Shown: one piece after another, positions 9,986 through 19,344 of the stretch | Position numbering within the stretch: the stretch's first letter is position 1 | Layout of the letters: the number at the start of each line of letters is the position of its first letter | NCBI RefSeq assembly: GCF_904846715.1 | Contig: NZ_CAJHBU010000008.1 | Span: 1-64,000 of the forward strand | From: Psychrobacter vallis | Lineage (GTDB): Bacteria; Pseudomonadota; Gammaproteobacteria; Pseudomonadales; Moraxellaceae | Length of the DNA: 64,000 nucleotides | Direction of reading: 5' to 3' | Made by a program: the position numbers and the translations under genes | The notes under the pieces: generated by a model | Seen by the model: only the letters and a program-made list of their open reading frames with translations | Databases searched by the model: none | What the model was told of the DNA's origin: nothing

Positions 9986-9991
9986 ATTATA
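9986..9991 (-). promoter_or_regulatory. Candidate -10 box for the pnt operon
   Basis: A consensus TATAAT on the minus strand about 195 bases upstream of pntAA. The -35 region is weak, so activation or another promoter is possible. If used, transcripts cross the hairpin at 9902-9942. Between here and the yaaA start I see only the possible yaaA promoter. Confidence 0.35.
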
Positions 9992-10240
9992 GAGACATCA
10001 TCTGGCAACTTTCATTGTCTAATGATGACGCATAAGTAAAATAAAAAGTTAGGCACTTACACCACATACATAACTTTTATTGTTATATTAAAAATTTTCA
10101 TTTTTCTGCTAGCCTGAATGATTAACTGCCTATGGGTTGACGTTGCTAGTTATAGTCTTTACAACGTTGGCAAACAGCCGATACAGTCTTAAAAAACGAG
10201 AAACTCTAACGAGTAAGAAGCGTTCAATCGATGGCTGTCG

Positions 10241-10246
10241 TATAAT
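10241..10246 (+). promoter_or_regulatory. Candidate -10 box for yaaA
   Basis: TATAAT lies about 58 bases before the yaaA start; no good -35 is visible at the usual distance. A second possible promoter, TTGACG with a 17-base spacer and TACAAC, lies about 100 bases further upstream. Confidence 0.35.
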
Positions 10247-10303
10247 AAAAAGCCTTGACGCACAAATAGAGTGGCTATTCACTCACCATAATAAGGAATA
10301 ACA

Positions 10304-11116
10304 ATGTATTTTTTACTGTCTCCTGCCAAATCTTTGAATGAAACAGACGCGATACCCGTAAATCTAGGCAACCATTACAGTCAGCCTGAGTTAATTGAAC
10401 ACTCACAGGCGTTGATGAAAATATTAAAATCGAAAGAGCCAATGGATTTGCAAGCGCTCATGAGCATCTCTGATGATTTGGCTCAGCTCAATGCCCAACG
10501 CAATCAACAATGGCGTTGGAGTAAAGACCAGCCATTTACCGATCATGTATCTGGTAATAAAGCCAAACCTGCTGGTTATTTATTCGATGGGGATGTTTAT
10601 ACGGGTCTTGATATGTATGGCATGGATAAAGACACGGCTATTTATGTCAATGAGCATTTAGGTATCTTATCTGGACTGTATGGCGTATTGAAACCGCTCG
10701 ATCTTATCCAACCGTATCGGTTAGAGATGGGCACCAAGCTGAAAAACGAGCGCGGTGATAACCTGTATGAATTTTGGAGCGAAGAAATTACTCATGCTAT
10801 TAATGCGAACATGACAGATAATGAAGATAAAATTTTAATCAATTTGGCGTCGAATGAATATTTCAAATCGGTCAAAAAGAAAGCACTCGATGCCGACATC
10901 ATCACACCAAGGTTTGAAGATGAAAAAAGTGGCACGTATAAAGTGATTAGTTTTTATGCCAAAAAAGCGCGCGGCCTAATGGTGAAATATGCCGCTGACA
11001 ATAAGCTGACCAATGCAGAGCAATTAAAGGATTTTGATTTGGCAGGGTATTATTACTGTGAAGAGGCATCTGACGATAAGACTTGGACGTTTAGACGGAA
11101 TGCGGCAGATCAGTAG
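10304..11116 (+). CDS. yaaA: Peroxide stress protein YaaA
   Basis: YaaA-family (DUF328) DNA-binding protein that in E. coli lowers intracellular free iron and Fenton damage during peroxide stress. The start MYFLLSPAKSLNE is the family N terminus, the central YTGLDMYGMD and LSGLYGVLKPLDLIQPYRLEMG segments are highly conserved, and the C-terminal KKARGLMVKYA segment is present. At 270 residues it is slightly longer than the E. coli protein (258). No OxyR site was identified by eye. A 10-bp inverted repeat follows the stop. Confidence 0.93.
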   Translation: MYFLLSPAKSLNETDAIPVNLGNHYSQPELIEHSQALMKILKSKEPMDLQALMSISDDLAQLNAQRNQQWRWSKDQPFTDHVSGNKAKPAGYLFDGDVYTGLDMYGMDKDTAIYVNEHLGILSGLYGVLKPLDLIQPYRLEMGTKLKNERGDNLYEFWSEEITHAINANMTDNEDKILINLASNEYFKSVKKKALDADIITPRFEDEKSGTYKVISFYAKKARGLMVKYAADNKLTNAEQLKDFDLAGYYYCEEASDDKTWTFRRNAADQ

Positions 11117-11146
11117 TTTGATATAAAAACTATATTTACTACAGTC

Positions 11147-11176
11147 GCTAGAAGCATTGCACTCAGTGCTTCTAGC
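11147..11176. repeat. 10-bp perfect inverted repeat after yaaA
   Basis: GCTAGAAGCA (11147-11156) and its complement (11167-11176) surround a 10-base loop. There is no T run on either side, so it is not a standard terminator; it may still stabilise the 3' end of one of the convergent transcripts. Confidence 0.6.
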
Positions 11177-11276
11177 CCACTCATCCAATATTCTTTAGTT
11201 GAACGGATTACAACAATCCTTTTTACGGTTGCAATTAATGGCTAAAACCATTGCACTGAGCTATAAATATTATTCT

Positions 11277-12455
11277 CTAACGTGAAATAATCGACATGAT
11301 AGCGTCAGCCAGTTGAGGGATTTCCTTCATTTTCAAACCTGCAATATTAATTCTGCCATTTGGCATGCCGTAAATCGCGAACTCATCTTGTAATACTAAC
11401 ATTTGATTTTCTGTTAGCGGTAATAGAGAAAACATGCCTTTTTGATGTGAAATGTTCAAAAACTCTGCAGGTGCACCCCTATCCTTTAAAGCTGCGCCTA
11501 ATGCTTGGCGAATAGTATCTACCCTATCACGGTAGCTTGCCAGCTCGACTAGCCAAGCGTCTGGGTTGTCTAGCAAATAAGCTGCCACTGCGGCACCGTG
11601 ATTGGGTGGCATGGAGTAATTGGCACGTGTGATGGTTTCTAAAAGTGTTTGTATATCTGCATAGCGCTCATGGTTCGTCGTTACCACCGTGGCAATACCC
11701 GTACGCTCGTTGTACAGTCCCATATTTTTTGAACAGCTGGCAGCGATAAATGCAAAATCAGAGTCTTCAATGATTAGACGAAGCCCTGTAGCATCAGTAT
11801 CGGGATCACCTCCAAAACCTTGATACGCCATATCAATAAACGGGACAATATTTTTCTGTTTACATTTATCAGAAAACCGTTGCCACTGCTCTAAAGAAGG
11901 ATCTATACCGGTAGGATTGTGACAGCACGCATGTAATAACAGCACGTCTCCTTCTTTTGCTTTTTCTAGCGCGGCAAAACACGCATCAATATCTAATTGA
12001 CTATTTTTATTTTGCCATGGATACGTATTGACTGTTAACCCAGCACCTTCCATCAGCGGACGATGATTGATATAGCCAGGGTCACTAATCCAAACGGTTG
12101 AATCTGGAGAGAGCGTGGCGATCAAATCAGCAATGAGTCGTAATGCACCTGATGCCCCAATCGTTTGAATCGTGCATTGGTTTTTTAGACTTGGACTCTC
12201 ACCCAGTACAAGTTTTGCCATTTGTTGGTTAAAATTAGCGTCACCCGATAGCATGCCATAAGCCTTTGAATGAGCTTGATGAGCAAGATGTATTTCTGCG
12301 TCTTGCACGGTTTTCATTACAGGCGTATTGCCATACTCGTCTCGATAGACACCAACCAATAGATCTATTTTATGTTTGCGCCGGTCAGCGCGAAACCTAC
12401 CTAACAATGCCCACAGTGGATCACCATTAATGATAGGCATATTGTTTAACATCAT
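11277..12455 (-). CDS. Aromatic/aspartate-type amino acid aminotransferase
   Basis: PLP-dependent class I aminotransferase of the TyrB/AspC group, 392 residues. Key residues are visible: N180 in HNPTG, D208 (contacts the PLP ring nitrogen), K243 in SCSKN (Schiff-base lysine), R251, and the C-terminal INIAGLK segment. TyrB and AspC cannot be told apart safely; aromatic specificity is plausible. The upstream EamA gene ends 18 bases before it, so the two form an operon that is divergent from an Lrp-type regulator, suggesting amino-acid-responsive control. Confidence 0.82.
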   Translation of the reverse strand: MMLNNMPIINGDPLWALLGRFRADRRKHKIDLLVGVYRDEYGNTPVMKTVQDAEIHLAHQAHSKAYGMLSGDANFNQQMAKLVLGESPSLKNQCTIQTIGASGALRLIADLIATLSPDSTVWISDPGYINHRPLMEGAGLTVNTYPWQNKNSQLDIDACFAALEKAKEGDVLLLHACCHNPTGIDPSLEQWQRFSDKCKQKNIVPFIDMAYQGFGGDPDTDATGLRLIIEDSDFAFIAASCSKNMGLYNERTGIATVVTTNHERYADIQTLLETITRANYSMPPNHGAAVAAYLLDNPDAWLVELASYRDRVDTIRQALGAALKDRGAPAEFLNISHQKGMFSLLPLTENQMLVLQDEFAIYGMPNGRINIAGLKMKEIPQLADAIMSIISR

Positions 12456-12473
12456 GATACTTCCTTAATTAAT

Positions 12474-13391
12474 TTATTGCGATCGATTGGACAAGATGAC
12501 ACCAATGGTACTTAGTACGATGCCGCATATCATGATGACTGATAGAGACTCATTGAGTATTAGCGCCGCGAGCATGGCGGTTAATCCTGGGGACAAAGAG
12601 CCAAGTAATAAGGTACGAATGGAGCCCAATTGTTTGACCGCATAAGAAAATGCAATGGTTGATACCACCCCTACACCAAATCCTTGTACTAGGATAAATG
12701 GAAGCGCTTCATCAAAAGATACAGAACCTATATTGGTCTCCACCATACCAGACAAAACCATCACTAATGTCAGAAAAAAAGAGGTATAAGAGAGCACGAT
12801 AGCGATAGCTATTGGACTTAACTTGGTGCTTTTTAACCCTAAGGTATAACCCGCCCAAATCAGGCTTGCCATCAACAGTAACCCCACGCCGTATAGCAGG
12901 CTATTGGGTATTGTCTGTGCATGCCCACCAATCATAGTAGCGATACCGAAAAGAATAAGCATTAATGCGGCAAATTTTCTTAATGATATTCGTTGACGAT
13001 AAAAAATAAAAGACAATAATGCGGCAAAGAAGACTGGTGTGCCTGTCAAAACAGTACCAACGTAAGCTGCTGGCACCGTACTTGCACCAAAGGCCGCTAA
13101 CAAAAGAAAAGGCACGCCGCCAAATAAGATAAACATGATATCTGGCAGTCTTATATTTTTGATTTCATGCCAACTAGAGAGCACCCAAGGAGTCAACAAG
13201 ACTAGCGGTACACTAAAGCGAATGAGCATGACATCGGCAATACTTAGCGACGACGCCCCAACCGCTCGCACAGTCAACGCAAATCCTGACCAAATCAATA
13301 ATACAACGCTCATAGCCACATAGCCTTTGGTTAGTGGCGACATAATAAACAAAGGATTTTTGCGTGATGAAGGCTGAGATATCGTATTCAT
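12474..13391 (-). CDS. EamA/DMT-family transporter
   Basis: Inner-membrane protein of about 305 residues with ten predicted helices in two five-helix EamA repeats, the build of drug/metabolite transporters that often export amino acids or related metabolites. The paired segments with AAYVGTVLTGTPVFFA in the first repeat and LLLGSLSPGLTAMLAALILNE in the second are typical. It is the first gene of an operon with an aminotransferase and is divergent from an Lrp-type regulator 147 bases away. The substrate is unknown; an amino acid is inferred from context. Confidence 0.82.
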   Translation of the reverse strand: MNTISQPSSRKNPLFIMSPLTKGYVAMSVVLLIWSGFALTVRAVGASSLSIADVMLIRFSVPLVLLTPWVLSSWHEIKNIRLPDIMFILFGGVPFLLLAAFGASTVPAAYVGTVLTGTPVFFAALLSFIFYRQRISLRKFAALMLILFGIATMIGGHAQTIPNSLLYGVGLLLMASLIWAGYTLGLKSTKLSPIAIAIVLSYTSFFLTLVMVLSGMVETNIGSVSFDEALPFILVQGFGVGVVSTIAFSYAVKQLGSIRTLLLGSLSPGLTAMLAALILNESLSVIMICGIVLSTIGVILSNRSQ

Positions 13392-13462
13392 AGTCGTGTC
13401 TTATACTGGTATGCAAAGACCAATTATCGATTAAAATACACGCTTTTACCTCTATTTATTCA

Positions 13463-13492
13463 TTGCAATTTTGCAAATATTTGGTGGATAAT
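13463..13492 (+). promoter_or_regulatory. Possible promoter/operator between the EamA gene and the Lrp-type regulator
   Basis: Two TTGCAA palindromes (13463-13468, 13471-13476) lie eight bases apart. The first sits 18 bases from a -10-like GATAAT (13487-13492) reading toward the regulator. Spaced palindromes in a divergent intergenic region are what an Lrp-type protein might bind, but this is inference. Confidence 0.35.
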
Positions 13493-13538
13493 GCTAATTA
13501 AATCAAAATTCTTGGCTTAAAAAGCCAAAAGGTAAATT

Positions 13539-13994
13539 ATGGACAAAATCGATCGTCACATTTTGGAAGTGCTTCAGAAAGAAGCGCGCTTATCTACGGC
13601 TGAACTGTCCGAACGTATAGGGCTGTCACCGTCTCCTTGCGCGCGACGCCTAAAACGCTTGGAGGATGAAGGTTATATAGAGAACTATCAAGCGAACGTA
13701 AACAAAGCCAAAGCGGGTATTACGATGAGTTTCTTTGTGGAGGTCAGTCTCAACAGCCACCAAGAAGAATCTATCGCAAACTTTGAAAAAGCCCTATCCG
13801 ATATGGACGAAGTGATTAATGGACATGTGGTGTCGGGTTCTTACGATTATTTATTAGAAGTAGTGAGCCCCAATCTTGATGGTTATGAGCGGTTCACACG
13901 TAAGCTACACAAGCTTGCTAGCGTAAAAGATATACACACTCATTTATCGGTGAGAAAGGTAATTAATAAGACGACTTTACCTATTTTTGTGTGA
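13539..13994 (+). CDS. Lrp/AsnC-family transcriptional regulator
   Basis: A 151-residue Lrp-type regulator. The N-terminal winged helix-turn-helix starts DKIDRHILEVLQ and contains LSTAELSERIGLSPSPCARRLKRLE (residues about 18-42). The C-terminal RAM (ligand-binding) domain runs from about 65 to 145 with VSGSYDYLLEV. A good RBS (AAAAGG) lies six bases before the ATG. It is divergent from the EamA-aminotransferase operon, which it most likely controls in response to an amino acid. Confidence 0.9.
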   Translation: MDKIDRHILEVLQKEARLSTAELSERIGLSPSPCARRLKRLEDEGYIENYQANVNKAKAGITMSFFVEVSLNSHQEESIANFEKALSDMDEVINGHVVSGSYDYLLEVVSPNLDGYERFTRKLHKLASVKDIHTHLSVRKVINKTTLPIFV

Positions 13995-14108
13995 GATTTT
14001 TAATACTAATGAGCAATGTCGAGCACGGTCTTTACATATGTTAAGTCCATTAAGGTTAGTATAAATAGCTAGTGAAGTTGAATACTTATAGAACTTTATT
14101 ATCGAGCA

Positions 14109-14146
14109 TAAAAAAGCCCTGCTATCTTTCGATAGCAGAGCCTTTA
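14109..14146 (-). terminator. Terminator downstream of groEL
   Basis: An 11-bp stem with one mismatch (GGCTCTGCTATC / GATAGCAGGGC on the minus strand) and a 4-base loop is followed by six T on the minus strand. It is about 135 bases past the groEL stop; the stretch between shows no gene. Confidence 0.8.
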
Positions 14147-14281
14147 GCAGTCAAATAGACTTTATGAGGTTGATTTTACTTTTTGCGAAAAGTGATTTAT
14201 CGAGGAAGACGCGCGAAAATAGTACCTATCGTACATTGAGCACGTCTGACAAAGAAAAACCACTTTGTAGCAGAAGTAAAA

Positions 14282-15937
<1,656 letters not shown>

Positions 15938-16041
15938 TTACTCCATTATTATAAGTATGAGAATACAATTGAATGATTCTTTAGTACGGTTATCAATGCT
16001 GTCAGCTAAAAAATAATTAGCCAAAATTGCCATTAGAGCAA

Positions 16042-16332
16042 TTAGCCTTCTAGCACACCCAATACATCAGATTCTTTCATAATAAGTAGTTCTTCGCCGT
16101 CAACTTTCACGGTTTGACCAGCATATTGACCGAACAAAACTTTGTCGCCAGTTTTTACGTCTAACGCGCGAGTGTCACCGTTGTCACGAATCTGACCATT
16201 ACCAGTGGCTAACACTTCACCTTGTGATGGTTTTTCTTGTGCTGAACCAGGAAGTAAGATACCACCAGCAGTTTTTGTTTCTTCTTCTATACGGCGGACG
16301 ACAATACGGTCATGTAAAGGACGAATGTTCAT
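16042..16332 (-). CDS. groES: Co-chaperonin GroES (Hsp10)
   Basis: Seven-membered lid of the GroEL chamber, 96 residues. It starts [14 protein letters not shown], the mobile loop with [16 protein letters not shown] at about residues 24-39 contacts GroEL, and the [10 protein letters not shown] and [16 protein letters not shown] segments are conserved. A sigma-32-like promoter lies about 130 bases upstream, and a small hairpin (16412-16429) sits in the 5' leader. Confidence 0.98.
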   Translation of the reverse strand: MNIRPLHDRIVVRRIEEETKTAGGILLPGSAQEKPSQGEVLATGNGQIRDNGDTRALDVKTGDKVLFGQYAGQTVKVDGEELLIMKESDVLGVLEG

Positions 16333-16460
16333 CGATATGACTCCAAAAATTGGTTATTTGAATAAAGGGTTTATTTGAATTAATGCTCTCAATACCAATA
16401 TCTATAAGCATTGCTGCATAAAAGCAGCATTCTAAAGATAAGCTTTGAGCTTGTATCAAA

Positions 16461-16489
16461 AAGTGGGGGCAGTGGAAGATGGCTTCAAG
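16461..16489 (-). promoter_or_regulatory. Sigma-32 (heat-shock) promoter of groES-groEL
   Basis: On the minus strand: CTTGAA (16484-16489), a 15-base spacer, and CCCCACTT (16461-16468), one base off the sigma-32 -10 consensus CCCCATNT. Known groE promoters have the same arrangement. No CIRCE inverted repeat is visible. Confidence 0.8.
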
Positions 16490-16618
16490 TGTAAAGCCCA
16501 AAAATTTACAAGAATTTTGCATGTCACGAGCTATTGAATTAGGAATACCGTTATTTAAAACGTTTCGTTTGGCGTACTCTATTATAAATAGCGTTAGCAC
16601 GATTCTAAAAGAACCAAT

Positions 16619-16798
16619 GTGAGTAGTGATAGTTTGATTACCGCTTTTCTTTATCTTTATATAGCCAGCTGCTTAACGTCCCTCTTCTTACTAGGCTTAC
16701 AGTCGGTTACTCATTATGATGGCAATCGCTTTGCCCGTAACATTGACTACAAGAGCAACACATCAAGAGCTAAGGCTATGCTTGAAAATGTAACATAA
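16619..16798 (+). CDS. Possible small single-pass membrane protein (59 codons)
   Basis: I do not recognise this protein. An open frame starting with GTG encodes 59 residues with one clear hydrophobic segment (about residues 6-29, ITAFLYLYIASC onward), then a polar, positively charged tail ending AKAMLENVT. The TM-plus-basic-tail layout and compositional likeness to coding DNA favour a real gene or a decayed one. Against it: no good ribosome-binding site and a non-ATG start. It lies between groES (divergent) and the DUF3108 gene. Confidence 0.4.
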   Translation: MSSDSLITAFLYLYIASCLTSLFLLGLQSVTHYDGNRFARNIDYKSNTSRAKAMLENVT

Positions 16799-16810
16799 TA
16801 TGACCATTAT

Positions 16811-16848
16811 AGTTTTTGCTAATATCATGACAGTCATAAACAAAAACT
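16811..16848. repeat. Nested inverted repeat before the DUF3108 gene
   Basis: AGTTTTTG (16811-16818) pairs with CAAAAACT (16841-16848), and an inner ATGAC-A-GTCAT palindrome lies at 16827-16837. It is 36 bases before the DUF3108 start and might be an operator; there is no T run for termination. Confidence 0.45.
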
Positions 16849-16883
16849 AATATGACTGCACAAAGACTAATTAAGGAATATCC

Positions 16884-17648
16884 ATGAGTTTTTTCTCAAT
16901 GAATAAAAAAACACCTACTGCTAATAACACACAGCGTATTAATTCTAAGTTATTTACCGCCTTAACCACAGGGGCCAGTATTGCTGCCATTGGAGCTTTA
17001 AGTATGACCGCACCCACACTCGCCAACGCAAAAACCATTCAACCCTCAAGCGCTAATTATAGCTTTACGGTAGAAGACAAGTACAAAGGATCCGCTACTC
17101 GTACTTTAAAGAAATCAGGCAACACTTGGAAATACGACGTGAATGCTCGCGTGGCTGGCGTTGCTAGTGCCGCACAAAGCAGCACCTTTACTATTACTGG
17201 CAACAATGTCAGTCCAAGCCAAGCCAGCACCACTTATAAGTTACTCGGTATGGGACGGACGCATAAGTTGGACTTTAACCCAAGTGCCAAAAAGGTCACC
17301 AGTAACTATAAAGGTAAGACGACGACCATGGACATGGCACAGCAAGCCTTTGATGATTTGAGCCTTGAGGTACAAATTCGCCAAGATTTATTAAATGGTA
17401 AATTCTCTGGTAATTACTACATGGCCAAAAAGAACAAAGTAGAAAAGACGCCATTTAAAAAATCCGGCAATACTAAGATCACTGTCCCAGCTGGTACGTT
17501 TGATACGGTACGTGTTGACCGTATCCATGATGACAACAGCCGCTCTACCAGCTTTTGGTTGGCACCAAGCTTGGATTACTTACCCATAAAAGTAAGCCAG
17601 ATTAATGATGGTAAAAAAATGGATTTAGAATTGACCAAAGTCAACTAA
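16884..17648 (+). CDS. Secreted DUF3108 domain protein
   Basis: Predicted periplasmic protein of 254 residues. A signal peptide with a long polar N-region ends near residue 49 (hydrophobic core AAIGALSMTAPTLANA, cleavage after ANA). The mature part is beta-rich with the DUF3108 pattern: YKGSATRTLKKSGNTWKY, QIRQDLLNGKF, and VPAGTFDTVRVDRI followed by STSFWLAPSLDYLPIKV. The molecular function of DUF3108 is unknown. It has an RBS (AAGGA) before the ATG and a strong terminator, so it is a single-gene unit. Confidence 0.78.
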   Translation: MSFFSMNKKTPTANNTQRINSKLFTALTTGASIAAIGALSMTAPTLANAKTIQPSSANYSFTVEDKYKGSATRTLKKSGNTWKYDVNARVAGVASAAQSSTFTITGNNVSPSQASTTYKLLGMGRTHKLDFNPSAKKVTSNYKGKTTTMDMAQQAFDDLSLEVQIRQDLLNGKFSGNYYMAKKNKVEKTPFKKSGNTKITVPAGTFDTVRVDRIHDDNSRSTSFWLAPSLDYLPIKVSQINDGKKMDLELTKVN

Positions 17649-17692
17649 TCTAAGCATTCAAAGAAATCACCTTAAAGAAGTAACATCATATT

Positions 17693-17728
17693 AAAAAAGC
17701 GGCGCTCCGAATAGAGCGCCGCTTTTTT
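17693..17728. terminator. Strong bidirectional terminator
   Basis: A perfect 15-bp stem (AAAAAAGCGGCGCTC and its complement) with a 6-base loop. It ends the DUF3108 gene (plus) and the convergent wrbA-DUF2069 unit (minus). Confidence 0.93.
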
Positions 17729-17800
17729 GTGTCTTAAGCTTATATCTTAAGATTAAAACCGATTAACGATGGATATCGTCTCTTGGATAATATAAAAATG

Positions 17801-18289
17801 TTAGCGAGAGCGAGGTTGCTTGACGACATTATTCATTGAAGGCAGGCGTTTAAGCAAAATAAATAGCCAAAAATTGATAGTTAGCAACAAGATAAAATCA
17901 ATCAAATAGATAAGTATCTCAGCCCAACTACTGCCGTAAGCACGAGCAAATAGCACCACACCACTTGCACCCAAGTACACCAAGATAAACATACTGCTTA
18001 TCAGCAATGCATAAGGTGAGCGGCCACGCAGTATCCATGGCGTCAAGATAAATGCTGGCACCAACCATAACGCTTGCCAAGCGATACCACCGATAATATC
18101 AGGATGACTTGGGTTAAAGACGTTAATAGAAATAGGCAATGCAAGCAACCTATAGACTAACCATATAAGCCAAGTAATCAGCAGACGCTGACGAATGGGA
18201 GCAATAGGTTTTTTAACCTTGACAGCTTTACCAGATTTTTTTGCTGGCGTGGTAGCATTTATCTCACTATCGGAGCGGTTTGTGGCCAT
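17801..18289 (-). CDS. DUF2069 inner-membrane protein
   Basis: Small integral membrane protein of 162 residues with four hydrophobic segments after a polar, lysine-rich N-terminal tail of about 30 residues. The segments LLITWLIWLVYRLL and INVFNPSHPDIIGGIAWQALWLVP match the DUF2069 pattern. Its function is unknown. It lies 76 bases downstream of wrbA on the same strand; wrbA and DUF2069 genes are often neighbours in gammaproteobacteria, which supports co-transcription. Confidence 0.78.
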   Translation of the reverse strand: MATNRSDSEINATTPAKKSGKAVKVKKPIAPIRQRLLITWLIWLVYRLLALPISINVFNPSHPDIIGGIAWQALWLVPAFILTPWILRGRSPYALLISSMFILVYLGASGVVLFARAYGSSWAEILIYLIDFILLLTINFWLFILLKRLPSMNNVVKQPRSR

Positions 18290-18365
18290 TAGATATATTT
18301 ATTTCCCAATCAATAACATAGTGCTTCACTACAGTTAATCCACTATAACATGAGTACAGAGCCGC

Positions 18366-18983
18366 TTAGCGATGCCAGTTGGCTTGCGCCAGAGCGGTTG
18401 CACTGATAGCCAAACGACGACCTTGAGCAATTCCCAGCTCTCGCTCATCAGCCGACACGGGTTGATCATGTAATGCACCACTGACATGACTGCTGCCATA
18501 AGGCGTACCACCACGACTGGTGCGATTTAATGCAGGCTCTGCATAAGGCACTCCAACGATAATCATGCCATGATGCATCAACGGCAACATCATGGTCAGC
18601 AACGTCGTCTCTTGACCACCGTGCATCGAACCTGTGGCAGTAAATACTGATGCGGGTTTATTTTGCAAATTACCTGCCAGCCAAACAGTGACGGTATTGT
18701 CCCAAAAATACTTCATGGGCGCAGCCATGTTGCCAAAGTGCGTCGGGCTACCAAGCGCAAGGCCGCTGCAATCTTTGAGATCATCCATGGTGCAATAAAG
18801 GTCACCTTCATCCGGTATTGCAGGCTTACTCGATGTGGTCTCGGGGGCAACGGTTGGCACGGTACGGATACGCGCCGTCATGCCAGCATCTTCAATACCT
18901 TGAGCGATAGCATATGCCAATGTCTTAGTCGTACCATAATTAGAATAATACAGCACCAAAACGTAAGGATCAGTCTGACTCAT
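18366..18983 (-). CDS. wrbA: NAD(P)H:quinone oxidoreductase, WrbA family
   Basis: FMN-dependent two-electron quinone reductase that protects against quinone redox cycling. The flavodoxin-like fold is seen in YYSNYGTTKTLAYAIAQG (phosphate loop, near residue 11), GSPTHFGNMAAPMKYFWD (residues about 75-95) and TATGSMHGGQETT. A GTG three codons upstream (18992) is in frame, but AGGAAG lies eight bases from the ATG at 18983, which is chosen. About 205 residues, normal for the family. Confidence 0.92.
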   Translation of the reverse strand: MSQTDPYVLVLYYSNYGTTKTLAYAIAQGIEDAGMTARIRTVPTVAPETTSSKPAIPDEGDLYCTMDDLKDCSGLALGSPTHFGNMAAPMKYFWDNTVTVWLAGNLQNKPASVFTATGSMHGGQETTLLTMMLPLMHHGMIIVGVPYAEPALNRTSRGGTPYGSSHVSGALHDQPVSADERELGIAQGRRLAISATALAQANWHR

Positions 18984-19023
18984 TAGCAACACTTCCTCAT
19001 AAAATCATTAACGTCATTATTTA

Positions 19024-19103
19024 TATAGTCGATTCTAAATAAAACAGAACCATTATATTGCAACGCAGAACTGCTATATCGTTTTTAAACTGAACTGACT
19101 ATA
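19024..19103 (+). repeat. Short palindromic element, family 1, deleted copy A
   Basis: An 80-bp form of the 146-bp element seen in full at 28323-28468 and 40717-40862. It keeps both ends (TATAGTCGATTCTAAAT and TGAACTGACTATA) but lacks the central hairpin arms. It sits upstream of wrbA. Confidence 0.85.
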
Positions 19104-19344
19104 GCAGTCACCTGCCAGCATTTTCGCCATTCAAACACAGCTGTCATTCAAATACAGCAGCTAGCTGATGCTATCTATGTCTGTACACATTATGCCCGAG
19201 CCACTCCCTGACATGCAAACTGACCTATATCCTATTGTAGCGGGTAAAACCCTGCAACGGTTACTATTGTGCATTTTGACACAATTAAATGGCAGATGAT
19301 AACGGCTCATTTTTGTTACACTACTGTCACTTTACCCTTGCTAG
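19104..19344. other. Intergenic stretch upstream of the YihY gene
   Basis: Together with copy A this makes a gene-free region of about 360 bases. Apart from the promoter at 19276-19303 it holds only a weak direct repeat (CATTCAAACACAGC near 19130 and CATTCAAATACAGC near 19146). Confidence 0.5.
19276..19303 (+). promoter_or_regulatory. Sigma-70 promoter for the YihY gene
   Basis: A perfect TTGACA (19276-19281), a 16-base spacer and GATAAC (19298-19303). A start site near 19310 would leave about 35 bases of leader before the ATG. Confidence 0.55.

Noticed and set aside
11147-11176. The hairpin after yaaA as a terminator
   Set aside because: No T run follows on either strand, so it is listed only as an inverted repeat.
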